Below are positions 33,416 through 41,022 of a DNA stretch of 64,000 bases, one piece after another. How positions within the stretch are numbered: position 1 is the stretch's first letter; each line of letters starts with the position of its first letter. The DNA is from an uncultured Bacteroidales bacterium (GTDB lineage Bacteria > Bacteroidota > Bacteroidia > Bacteroidales > F082), in the NCBI GenBank assembly GCA_905234275.1, contig CAJOHD010000001.1, positions 186,001 through 250,000 on the forward strand. The letters run 5' to 3'. The translations under genes were made by a program, and so were the position numbers. The notes beneath the pieces were generated by a model. It had not been told where the DNA came from. It saw only the letters and a list, made by a program, of their open reading frames with translations, and did no database searches.

Positions 33416-34474
33416 ATGAAAAATTTATTATTTTTTGTCTTGCTACTTTCGTTGTCGTTGGGGTTGTATTCTCAAGATAAAAAAGTTGCTGTAATGGAAA
33501 CTAAAGCAGGTCAAGGAGTCACTGCATTTCAAAGTAATATGATTCGAGGCGGAATGGAGACGGCCATTGCTAATGCTAAAGGATATGAGGGATTTGACCG
33601 TTCTGCTTTTGATGTCATTATGCAGGAGCAGAATTTCCAACGTTCTGGCGCTGTTGATGAAGCTCAGATTAAAGAATTAGGTCAGATGGCTGGTGTTCAA
33701 TACATTTTAGTGACCGAAGCTGAATCTGAAGATGGATATTTATATATTCTAGCAAAACTTCTTGATGTGGAAACAGGTAAATATGGTAAAGCATATGATA
33801 AACTTTGTGAATCAAATCCTGCTGCTATACGCCAAGCTTGTCTTGAATTAGGCGAACGTTTGTTTGATGTTACAATGTCTTATCACAATGTGGCGACCCC
33901 TCCTAAACCAAATTATAACAATACACAAACAAAAACTACTGAAGGACAGTCCTATATGTCTGGTTCAAATAGTAAAGTTGGTGATGTGATAGCTTTTCAG
34001 GATGGAACACAAGGCGTTGTTTTTTATATAGACAACGGGCAAGGTTTGGCTGTTTCACTTACAGAGAGAGAGTTAAAATGGGATGGTAGTCGCAAACTTG
34101 AAGATATTGTATCACTTAATAATACTGATGAAAACAACCATCCATTTGTATATGGTCAAGGTAAAACAAATACACAAGCAATTATACAACAATTGGGAAC
34201 AAATGCAGAAGCAGCAAATTGGTGTACAAGAATGGGTGAAGGATGGTACTTACCAAGTGCAGGAGAGTTGTATTGTTTAATGATGGCATCTAAAAAAGGT
34301 ACAGTATTGAACAATAAACTTAATTCTAGTGGAGCAAGATTGAGCGGATGGTATTGGGCAAGTACCGAGAATAGTAGAAAAGAGGCCATTAATATAAGTG
34401 ATGGGGGATCTGTATTTACTGAAGACAAGAATTCAGAAGTTAAAGTTAGAGCTATAAGGGCTTTTACAGAATAA
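33416..34474 (+). CDS. CsgG-like module + Lcl/DUF1566-like C-terminal domain
   Basis: 352 residues. Signal peptide (LGLYSQ), then a CsgG-like module (about 22-150) with the array's shared motifs KVAVMETKA, AFDVIMQEQNFQRSGAVDE.QIK.LGQMAGVQYILV and KLLDVETGKYG. A linker with YNNTQTKTT leads to a C-terminal domain (about 188-352) of Lcl/DUF1566 type: GEGWYLPSAGEL, GWYWASTEN and VRAIRAF, a C-type-lectin-like fold. CsgG proteins form outer-membrane secretion pores; lacking a lipobox, this one is probably periplasmic or exported. Such C-terminal domains are frequent DGR targets, but here I see no adenine-patterned codons. Confidence 0.72.
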   Translation: MKNLLFFVLLLSLSLGLYSQDKKVAVMETKAGQGVTAFQSNMIRGGMETAIANAKGYEGFDRSAFDVIMQEQNFQRSGAVDEAQIKELGQMAGVQYILVTEAESEDGYLYILAKLLDVETGKYGKAYDKLCESNPAAIRQACLELGERLFDVTMSYHNVATPPKPNYNNTQTKTTEGQSYMSGSNSKVGDVIAFQDGTQGVVFYIDNGQGLAVSLTERELKWDGSRKLEDIVSLNNTDENNHPFVYGQGKTNTQAIIQQLGTNAEAANWCTRMGEGWYLPSAGELYCLMMASKKGTVLNNKLNSSGARLSGWYWASTENSRKEAINISDGGSVFTEDKNSEVKVRAIRAFTE

Positions 34475-34513
34475 TGAGTTAAAATTTTTATTAACATTTA
34501 AAATTTTAGTATA

Positions 34514-35482
34514 ATGAAAAGATTATTTACGTTAGTTTTAATGATGTTAGTGACATCATTTATTATGGCACAAACCCCTGTGAAAAAGGTGGCAGTTATG
34601 GAAACTAAAGCATCTGCAGGTGTTTCAGATTTTCAAAGCCAGATGGTTCGTGGTGCTATGGAAGCTGCTGTCGTAACAGCAAAAGGATACGAAGGTTACG
34701 ATCGTACAGCTTTCGATGTTATCATGCAAGAGCAGAATTTTCAACGTTCAGGAGCTGTTGATGAGTCTCAAATCAAGCAGTTGGGACAGATGGCAGGCGT
34801 TCAATATGTTTTGGTAACTGAAGCATCGCAGGAAGATGGCTATTTCTACATTCTTGCTAAACTTCTTGATGTGGAAACTGGAAAGTATGGTAATGCCTAT
34901 GATGTTCTTTGTAAACAATCACCAACGGACATAAAGGAATCTTGTGCTGAATTGGGTTCTAATTTATTTGGCAACGGTAAAGGCCCTTCCAAAAAAAGCA
35001 ATGTTAATATGATTCCTGTTGACCAGGTTGCTGAAGTTTCAGCTGTTAATACACAACCATCAGAAGAAGTGGATCCTGTAAAACGCATTAAAAGGGTTTG
35101 GATGGCTTATTATATGGATGGGAAACGTTTGACCAATGAACGTTATATGGATTTAATAAATGGTTGTAGTGAAGCAAAAGCGACATATGATAGAGGAAAA
35201 AAGATAAAAACAGCTGGTTATATTACATTGGGTTGTGGCGCTGCATTGCTTGCAGTTGGAATAGCAAATTATGCTGGTGGTTCAGATTATGGTGACAATG
35301 GTATTAATGAACCAGCGGTAATTGGAGCCGCAGTATGCTTGGCGTCAATTCCGGTGTTTATTTGGGGTAAAAACGTAAGAAATAGCGCCTATAAAGACTA
35401 TAATGACTATTGTGCTAAACCTGCAACTAATTTAAGTTTAAATGTTAAAAACAATAGTGTTGGTATTAGTTTGAATTTCTGA
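34514..35482 (+). CDS. CsgG-like module + two-helix hydrophobic C-terminus
   Basis: 322 residues. Signal peptide (SFIMAQ), then the CsgG-like module (AFDVIMQEQNFQRSGAVDESQIKQLGQMAGVQYVLV). The C-terminal third differs from its neighbours: a predicted hydrophobic hairpin GYITLGCGAALLAVGIANYA and VIGAAVCLASIPVFIWG, then NLSLNVKNNSVGISLNF. It may be the membrane-inserting member of the set. A strong terminator follows at 35504-35544. Confidence 0.7.
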   Translation: MKRLFTLVLMMLVTSFIMAQTPVKKVAVMETKASAGVSDFQSQMVRGAMEAAVVTAKGYEGYDRTAFDVIMQEQNFQRSGAVDESQIKQLGQMAGVQYVLVTEASQEDGYFYILAKLLDVETGKYGNAYDVLCKQSPTDIKESCAELGSNLFGNGKGPSKKSNVNMIPVDQVAEVSAVNTQPSEEVDPVKRIKRVWMAYYMDGKRLTNERYMDLINGCSEAKATYDRGKKIKTAGYITLGCGAALLAVGIANYAGGSDYGDNGINEPAVIGAAVCLASIPVFIWGKNVRNSAYKDYNDYCAKPATNLSLNVKNNSVGISLNF

Positions 35483-35503
35483 TGTTTTTTTAATATTTAA
35501 CAT

Positions 35504-35544
35504 AACAACAAGAGAACGCCAAACTGGGTGTCTCTTGTTGTTTT
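35504..35544 (+). terminator. Strong intrinsic terminator within the CsgG array
   Basis: AACAACAAGAGA (35504-35515) pairs perfectly with TCTCTTGTTGTT (35531-35542) around a 15-base loop and runs into TTTTC. It splits the array into two probable transcripts (31190-35482 and 35619-38742). Confidence 0.85.
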
Positions 35545-35618
35545 CATAGTTATTTAGATAAACGATGCCATTATAGGTTCGGCAAAAGGTAACTGATATA
35601 TACGATCATTAATTTTAT

Positions 35619-36536
35619 ATGATAAGAAAACTCCTTGTTCTCACGCTTGCGCTAATTATCACTGCATCAGTCGTGGCGCAGAAAAAAGTCGCTGTTTTGG
35701 AAACCAAATGCACCGACAATAGTATTACGTCGTTCCAGAGTACTATGGTGCGAGGCGGTATGGAAACTGCAGTGGGAAATACACCCGGGTATAAGGTTTA
35801 CGACCGGAGTTCGTTTGACGCAATTATGAAAGAACAGAATTTCCAACGCTCAGGAGCCGTTGATGACCAGCAAATCCGCCAATTGGGTGTTATGGCTGGA
35901 GTACAGTATATCATTGTGCCTGAAGCTACTGCTGCTGGTAATGAGTTTTACATCTTGGTGAAAATGCTTGATGTGGAAACCGGTGAATTCGGTGCCGTTT
36001 ATGAAGAGTTGTGCGGCCCATCAGGCTCTGAAATAAGGCAAGCATGCTCTAATCTTGGTGTTCAGCTGTTTGGCTCAACTGGTGGTACTAGAAGTAGTGT
36101 TTCTAATAGTAGTATATCGAAGTCTTATAATAATACGATACAAGAGTACATTGATTTGGGACTTAGCAGCGGCACTAAGTGGAAACGCACTAACGAATCT
36201 GAATTGATGGATTATCATACAGCTTATAGCAACTACGGTAGTTCAATACCAACAATTAGCCAGTGGGCGGAATTAAAAAATCATTGTACCTGGACATGGA
36301 CGGGTAACGGTTATAAAGTGACGGGTCCCAACGGGAACTACATTACATTACCGGCCGATGGTTTTCGTGAGTTCAAAGATGGTATTATTTACGGTAAAGA
36401 CACTTCAGGCTATTATTGGATGTTTGATAACGGTAAAGATCAGGGCAATGCACAGTGCCTATTAATCACATCTTCTCTGGCAAAATATGAGAAGTTAGGT
36501 GCCGTTTATGGTTTCTCTGTAAGGTTAGTTAAATAA
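35619..36536 (+). CDS. CsgG-like module + Fib_succ-like C-terminal domain
   Basis: 305 residues. Signal peptide (ASVVAQ). The CsgG-like module is close to that of the protein at 37510 (ITSFQSTMVRGGMETAVGNTPGY, AIMKEQNFQRSGAVDD) and the DNA is also very similar, showing recent duplication. After a Ser-rich linker (SSVSNSSIS) the C-terminal part begins EYIDLGLSSGTKWK and ends GAVYGFSVRLVK, the pattern of the Fibrobacter-succinogenes major paralogous/lectin-like domain. Function unknown. Confidence 0.7.
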   Translation: MIRKLLVLTLALIITASVVAQKKVAVLETKCTDNSITSFQSTMVRGGMETAVGNTPGYKVYDRSSFDAIMKEQNFQRSGAVDDQQIRQLGVMAGVQYIIVPEATAAGNEFYILVKMLDVETGEFGAVYEELCGPSGSEIRQACSNLGVQLFGSTGGTRSSVSNSSISKSYNNTIQEYIDLGLSSGTKWKRTNESELMDYHTAYSNYGSSIPTISQWAELKNHCTWTWTGNGYKVTGPNGNYITLPADGFREFKDGIIYGKDTSGYYWMFDNGKDQGNAQCLLITSSLAKYEKLGAVYGFSVRLVK

Positions 36537-36556
36537 GGATTTAATAATGAATTAAT

Positions 36557-37447
36557 ATGAAACGATTATTATGTATTGCCATGTTAATGGCATTGAGTTT
36601 TACGCTTTTTGCACAAACAAAAAAGGTTGCAGTTTATGTGACAGGAGAGCAAACTGGTATTAATAAGGTACTAGGTGACCAACTTGTAGAAGCATTTACA
36701 CGTAGTGGTAAATATGTAGCTATTGAACGTACGGCTAGTTTTTTAGCAGAGATTAGTAGAGAGCAGAGTTATCAACGAACAGGAGCTGTTAGTGATAATG
36801 AAATAGCCAGTTTGGGTAATCAATTTGGCGTACAATATGTTTGTGTCGCAGATGTTTCTGAAGTTTTTGGAGAGAAATATATTTCGGCGAGACTGATAGA
36901 TGTTGAAAGCGTAGTTGTTATTAATACTGCTAATACAAGTAGCAAGCTACAAAATATGGATGATTTGATAAAAGCGTGTTCGTCAATAGCGACCAAATTG
37001 TCCGGAAAAACAGCAAAAGAGGCGGCTGCCGAAGCTGCTGCAAAAGCTGCAGAAGAAGCACGCTTGGCTAAAGAACGTGAAAATTTCTTCAAACAAGCTA
37101 TGGAAGCAGGTTATATTCGAGTGTCAAATCTATATGTTGTCTGTGATATTAATTCTGGCGGAGGTTTTGATGCAGCAAAGTATTGTACAATTGGAGGTTA
37201 CAAAGATTGGAGAATTCCCACACCTTCAGAACTTTCAATGATTAAAAGGCAATATTGTGATTGGGCAAATGAAGCATATAAATATTCTTCAAGCGTTTCA
37301 TCTTTCTTAAATAACTTATGTTCTCGAATGAGCGAAAAGCCATTTTATGTTGATGGAGGTAATGTGAAATACTTCTTGACACCGGAAGGTAGACAAGCTA
37401 ACGGTTGGGAGACTATTTATAATTTATTTGTTAGGGATATTAAATAG
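36557..37447 (+). CDS. Divergent CsgG-like module + coiled coil + Lcl-like domain
   Basis: 296 residues. Signal peptide (FTLFAQ). The CsgG-like part is divergent (KKVAVYVTGEQTGINKVLGD, EQSYQRTGAVSDNEIASLGNQFGVQYV). A 30-residue Ala/Glu helix (AKEAAAEAAAKAAEEARLAK) near 155-175 links to a short Lcl-like domain (GGYKDWRIPTPSEL, FVRDIK). Part of the same transcript as its neighbours (20-base gap upstream). Confidence 0.7.
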   Translation: MKRLLCIAMLMALSFTLFAQTKKVAVYVTGEQTGINKVLGDQLVEAFTRSGKYVAIERTASFLAEISREQSYQRTGAVSDNEIASLGNQFGVQYVCVADVSEVFGEKYISARLIDVESVVVINTANTSSKLQNMDDLIKACSSIATKLSGKTAKEAAAEAAAKAAEEARLAKERENFFKQAMEAGYIRVSNLYVVCDINSGGGFDAAKYCTIGGYKDWRIPTPSELSMIKRQYCDWANEAYKYSSSVSSFLNNLCSRMSEKPFYVDGGNVKYFLTPEGRQANGWETIYNLFVRDIK

Positions 37448-37509
37448 ATGATATTGCAGATGGTGATATATGAAATTTGCAATTATAGCATCTATTAAAA
37501 AATATAAAT

Positions 37510-38742
37510 ATGAAGCGTTTTTTATTTCTTACAATCATTGTCGTAATTATTGGGTTGACTGTTGCAGCACAAAACACAAAGAAAGTGGCAGTGTGGGAGA
37601 CCAAATGTTCAGACAACAGCATAACGTCGTTCCAGAGTACTATGGTGCGAGGCGGAATGGAGACTGCGGTAGGCAACACTCCTGGTTATGAGGTTTACGA
37701 CAGGAGTGCGTTTGATGCCATTATGAAAGAGCATAATTTCCAACGCTCAGGAGCCGTTGATGACAAGCAAATCCGCCAATTGGGTGTTATGGCAGGAGTT
37801 CAGTATATCATAGTGCCTGAAGCCACTGTTGATGGCAATGAGTTTTACATCTTGGTGAAAATGCTTGATGTGGAAACTGGCAAATTCGGTGCCGTTTATG
37901 AGGACCTATGCGGACCATCCGGAGCGGAAATACGAAAAGCCTGCTCAAATCTTGGAGTACAGCTTTTTGGCTCTTCGGGCAACACTGGCGGCAGTTCCAC
38001 AACCCGACCATCAAACAGCAACACCTCAACCAGCCGTGGTGCTTCTTCTTTGAACTTCAGCGTTAATGGTGTTAACTTTGAAATGATAAAAGTTGAAGCG
38101 GGCAGCTTCACTATGGGCTGTACCTCAGAGCAGGGCGGCGATTGTTATGATTGGGAGAAACCTTCGCATCGTGTTACAATTACACAAGACTATTACATCG
38201 GTAAGTTTGAGGTGACACAGGAATTGTATAAGGCTGTCATGGGCACTAACCCGAGCTATTGGAAAGAATATAATCGTCCAGTTGAAAATGTCAGTTGGAA
38301 CGACGCTATGGAATTCTGTGCAGAGCTTAGCCGTCTGACAAGCCGCCAGTTTACACTTCCCACTGAGGCGGAATGGGAATACGCCGCACGTGGCGGTAAA
38401 AAGAATGAATGCACAAAATATGCAGGAGGATGGAGCATTGGCTATGTGGCATGGTACTCCGATAACAGCGGTAGCTCCACACATGTCTGCGGAACGAAAC
38501 GAGCCAATGCGTTGGGTATTTACGACATGAGCGGCAACGTTTGGGAATGGTGTCTAGATAGGTATGGTAACTACAGCAGTGCAAGTCAGACCGACCCTAT
38601 GGGGTCGTCATCAGGCTCGAACCGCGTGTATCGGGGCGGTGGCTGGGGCCACGACGCTGAGAACTGTCGAGTCTCGTATCGGCGCGGCTACACTCCTGAC
38701 TACCGTTACCGCAATCTGGGCTTCCGCGTTGTGCTCCATTAG
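37510..38742 (+). CDS. CsgG-like module + FGE/C-type-lectin domain, DGR-type variable target 1
   Basis: 410 residues. Signal peptide (TVAAQ), CsgG-like module to about 158, a Ser/Thr/Asn-rich linker (SSTTRPSNSNTSTSRG), then a formylglycine-generating-enzyme-like domain (about 178-410): GSFTMGCTSEQ, EVTQELYKAVMG, LPTEAEWEYAARGG, YDMSGNVWEWC. Residues 371-402 (NRVYRGGGWG to RN, ahead of LGFRVVLH) are the hypervariable end. Compared with the paralogue at 38890, this end differs only at first and second codon positions compatible with AAY codons in a template. FGE-fold C-termini are classical targets of diversity-generating retroelements; the CsgG fusion is the unusual part. Predicted ligand-binding protein. 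Confidence 0.8.
   Translation: MKRFLFLTIIVVIIGLTVAAQNTKKVAVWETKCSDNSITSFQSTMVRGGMETAVGNTPGYEVYDRSAFDAIMKEHNFQRSGAVDDKQIRQLGVMAGVQYIIVPEATVDGNEFYILVKMLDVETGKFGAVYEDLCGPSGAEIRKACSNLGVQLFGSSGNTGGSSTTRPSNSNTSTSRGASSLNFSVNGVNFEMIKVEAGSFTMGCTSEQGGDCYDWEKPSHRVTITQDYYIGKFEVTQELYKAVMGTNPSYWKEYNRPVENVSWNDAMEFCAELSRLTSRQFTLPTEAEWEYAARGGKKNECTKYAGGWSIGYVAWYSDNSGSSTHVCGTKRANALGIYDMSGNVWEWCLDRYGNYSSASQTDPMGSSSGSNRVYRGGGWGHDAENCRVSYRRGYTPDYRYRNLGFRVVLH
38608..38742 (+). other. DGR-type variable repeat (VR) 1
   Basis: The 135-base 3' end of target 1. The substituted span is 38620-38715 (32 codons). Against VR2, 13 codons differ at 20 bases; none of these is a third position. Every variable codon reconstructs to AAC, AAT, AAG or GAC. 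The following 22 bases (38716-38737, CTGGGCTTCCGCGTTGTGCT and on) contain no adenine, as expected at the initiation-of-mutagenic-homing end. No template repeat or reverse transcriptase is present in the window. Confidence 0.82.
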
Positions 38743-38786
38743 TTTTTCTATGGCGATATCAGTCCTCATATTAAGCTGAAAAAGAA

Positions 38787-38861
38787 GCCCTGTATAGCTT
38801 GGATTGAGCGCGACGCAGGCGAGGGACGAGCAGCGTCGGTGAATGGAAAGGAATACAGGGC
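38787..38861. repeat. Hairpin repeat between the two variable targets
   Basis: GCCCTGTAT (38787-38795) pairs with ATACAGGGC (38853-38861); inside, CGACGC pairs with GCGTCG. It is compact, GC-rich and REP-like. Its place just after VR1 recalls the hairpins found near DGR variable repeats, but it could also be an unrelated scattered repeat. Confidence 0.6.
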
Positions 38862-38889
38862 GGGAAAGGAAATAAATAGAAAAAATTAT

Positions 38890-40146
38890 ATGAAAAGAAC
38901 TTTTATTATCACAGTTTTACTAATGCTTTCGGCATTTGTAATGGCTCAAAACACAAAAAAAGTAGCAATCCTTGAAACAGTTGACAAGGAGAACAAAGTT
39001 GAATATGGAGTTGAGTTGCAATTGCGCGGTTATTTGACCGATGCCATTAACAGGACACCTGGCTATGAGGGTTATGATCGTGTTGATATGTCATCTATTT
39101 TGGGCTAACACAACTTCCAGAGAACTGGTTATGTGAGTGACGCGCAGATTAAAAAACTCGGTGAGATGACGGGAGCAAGCTCAATAATTGTGGCAGAAGC
39201 GGCTTTGTACGGCTCAGACAGAATTATTGTGACAGCTAAGATTATTGATGTTGAGACAGCACGTATTGAGAACACATCTAGACCTAAAGTGGCCAGTACC
39301 AGTGATGACGGCATGGCGAAAGCATGCGCGGAACTTGCCATAGAGCTTCTTGGAATGACAAGAAACACTGGTAGTTATACTTCTGGTGGATCAAGTGCCA
39401 ATAGCTATTCATCTGGCCAGGACTTCACCGAGACAGCCTTTGGCATAAACATGAAGATGGTTTATGTTGAAGGTGGCAGCTTCACCATGGGCTGTACTGG
39501 TGAACAGGGTAGCGACTGCGATGATGATGAGTCGCCGAACCGCTATACAAAAGTGAACTCTTTTTATATCGGCATGCTTGAGGTGACACAAAGCCAATGG
39601 GAGAAGGTGATGGGAACAACAATTTACCAGCAAAAATCAAAAGCAGGTGCTTCAAACACTTATGGCACTGGTCCTGACTATCCTATGTACTATGTGAGTT
39701 GGGAGGAGACGAAGGAGTTTTGTGCGAGACTGAGCCGTCAGACAGGAAAGAACTACAGTCTTCCTACCGAAGCCGAATGGGAATACGCCGCACGTGGCGG
39801 TAAAAAGAATGAAGGCACAAAATATGCAGGAGGATGGAGCATTGGCGATGTGGCATGGTACTCCGATAACAGCGGTAGCTCCACACATGTCTGCGGAACG
39901 AAACAAGCCAATGCGTTGGGTATTTACGACATGAGCGGCAATGTTTGGGAATGGTGTGAGGACTGGTACGGCCCATATCTGTCATACGACACCGACAACC
40001 CTAAAGGCGCGTCATCAGGCTCGTGCCGCGTGAATCGGGGCGGTGGCTGGGGCCACGGCGCTAGGATCTGTCGAGTCTCGGATCGGAACTACCTCACTCC
40101 TGACTCCCGTGGCAACTATCTGGGCTTCCGCGTTGTGCTCCATTAG
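38890..40146 (+). pseudogene. CsgG + FGE-fold variable target 2, broken by an in-frame stop
   Basis: Reads as one frame of about 419 codons from ATG 38890 (signal MKRTFIITVLLML, FVMAQ) to 40146, interrupted by TAA at 39106-39108. The stop falls in the conserved CsgG-like motif: SSILG-stop-HNFQRTG against IMKEHNFQRSG in target 1, so a one-base change (GAA or CAA to TAA) explains it. Downstream the frame is intact: linker SYTSGGSSANSYSSG, GSFTMGCTGEQ, LPTEAEWEYAARGG, DMSGNVWEWC and the variable end. The C-terminal part could only be made by reinitiation at 39133 without a signal peptide, by readthrough, or not at all. About 190 bases ahead of the variable end are nearly identical to target 1. 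Confidence 0.78.
40012..40146 (+). other. DGR-type variable repeat (VR) 2
   Basis: The 135-base 3' end of target 2; substituted span 40024-40119. Same length and frame as VR1. Flanking bases (TCATCAGGCTCG ahead, CTGGGCTTCCGCGTTG behind) are identical, and about 40 bases beyond the stop are still alike (TTTTTCTATGGCG, CTCATATTAAGCTGAAAAA). Variable codons here are TGC, AAT, GGC, AGG, ATC, GAT, AAC, TAC, CTC, TCC, GGC, AAC and TAT. Confidence 0.82.
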
Positions 40147-40205
40147 TTTTTCTATGGCGCAATCCGAACTCATATTAAGCTGAAAAAACGGTTTATTATA
40201 ATGAA

Positions 40206-40233
40206 GTAGAGACGCACGGCCGTGCGTCTCTAC
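40206..40233. repeat. 28-bp perfect REP palindrome upstream of the RAYT gene
   Basis: GTAGAGACGCACGG and its exact complement. It is one of a pair flanking the transposase gene. Identical to the copies at 40951 and 59284. Confidence 0.92.
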
Positions 40234-40336
40234 GTGTTTTATATCGCCTTTTGTTAACAAATTTTAACACAGTTTTCATTTTTCTGCAAGTTATGTTAAA
40301 AATTGTGAAAAACGATAACTGTATTGTTTTTAGCGT

Positions 40337-40344
40337 TATCTTTG
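40337..40344 (+). promoter_or_regulatory. -7 box of the RAYT gene
   Basis: TATCTTTG, 26 bases ahead of the start codon at 40370; no good TTTG partner seen. The surrounding 223-base gap (40147-40369) otherwise holds the REP copy and AT-rich sequence. Confidence 0.4.
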
Positions 40345-40369
40345 CCACAAGTTTCTAAAAATTAGAATT

Positions 40370-40954
40370 ATGGAATCTGTTTTTCAAAACAAATACAAAA
40401 TTGCATCAAATCGTTTGTGCGGATGGAATTACGCTAGCGACGGGCATTATTTTATAACAATTGTAACCGCAAATAGAGAGAATCATTTTGGGAAAATAAT
40501 GGATGACAAAATGATAATGAACGATTGGGGACAAATCGTTTATGATGAATTTTTTAAATCATTTGAAATGCGGCAAGAATTGTATTTAGGAGGATTTGTT
40601 TTAATGCCCAATCATATTCATGCAATTGTTTCAATCGTAGAGACGCACGGCCGTGCGTCTTCACCAAAATCAAATGACGGACCAAAATCAAATAATACAA
40701 CCAAACAATTAATCAGGCAACCACAATCAATATCATCATTCATTGCTGGTTTTAAATCGGCAACGATAAAACATATAGACGATTGGATCGATATAAACAA
40801 TCCCAATATGCCAAAATTTAACCGACGTAATCCATTATGGCAACCAAATTATTATGACCATATTATTCGGTCAGAAAAAGAATATATGCAAATATCAGGA
40901 TATATTGTTGATAACCCATTGCATTGGGAGAAGGATAGGAATAAAACAATGTAG
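40370..40954 (+). CDS. REP-associated tyrosine transposase (RAYT, IS200-like Y1 family)
   Basis: 194 residues. The HUH motif is HIH at 82-84 (LMPNHIHAIV); the catalytic tyrosine is Tyr161 or Tyr162 in WQPNYYDHIIRSE; the N-terminus has GHYFITIVTANR as in this family. RAYTs are single-domain nucleases thought to spread REP palindromes by single-strand cutting. The gene is bracketed by identical palindromes at 40206 and 40951; a third copy at 40637 is read in frame as VETHGRAS (residues 90-97), just after the HUH motif, and the copy at 40951 provides the TAG stop. It may be functional despite the insertion. Confidence 0.88.
   Translation: MESVFQNKYKIASNRLCGWNYASDGHYFITIVTANRENHFGKIMDDKMIMNDWGQIVYDEFFKSFEMRQELYLGGFVLMPNHIHAIVSIVETHGRASSPKSNDGPKSNNTTKQLIRQPQSISSFIAGFKSATIKHIDDWIDINNPNMPKFNRRNPLWQPNYYDHIIRSEKEYMQISGYIVDNPLHWEKDRNKTM
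40637..40664. repeat. REP palindrome inside the RAYT reading frame
   Basis: GTAGAGACGCACGG followed by CCGTGCGTCT and a diverged end (TCAC for CTAC). In frame as gta gag acg cac ggc cgt gcg, the same phase as the copies in the transglutaminase-like gene. Confidence 0.88.
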
Positions 40955-40978
40955 AGACGCACGGCCGTGCGTCTCTAC
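40951..40978. repeat. 28-bp perfect REP palindrome providing the RAYT stop codon
   Basis: Identical to the copy at 40206. Bases 40952-40954 (TAG) terminate the transposase gene; the rest separates it from the convergent infB gene. Confidence 0.92.
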
Positions 40979-41022
40979 GATCAATCATATGATTCTACAT
41001 CATTTGATGTGTGGTATGGACA

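Noticed and set aside
34328..34474. The Lcl-like C-terminus of the 33416 gene as a third variable repeat
   Set aside because: The fold type is right, but the codons (AGT AGA AAA GAG and so on) show no AAY pattern and there is no second copy to compare.
36122..36536. The Fib_succ-like end of the 35619 gene as a DGR variable region
   Set aside because: No paired copy and no adenine-patterned codons at the end; treated as an ordinary lectin-like domain.
31190..41020. A DGR reverse transcriptase or template repeat close to the variable genes
   Set aside because: No frame with reverse transcriptase motifs and no third copy of the GGCTTCCGCGTT tract was seen in this region or elsewhere in the window, so the machinery must be elsewhere.
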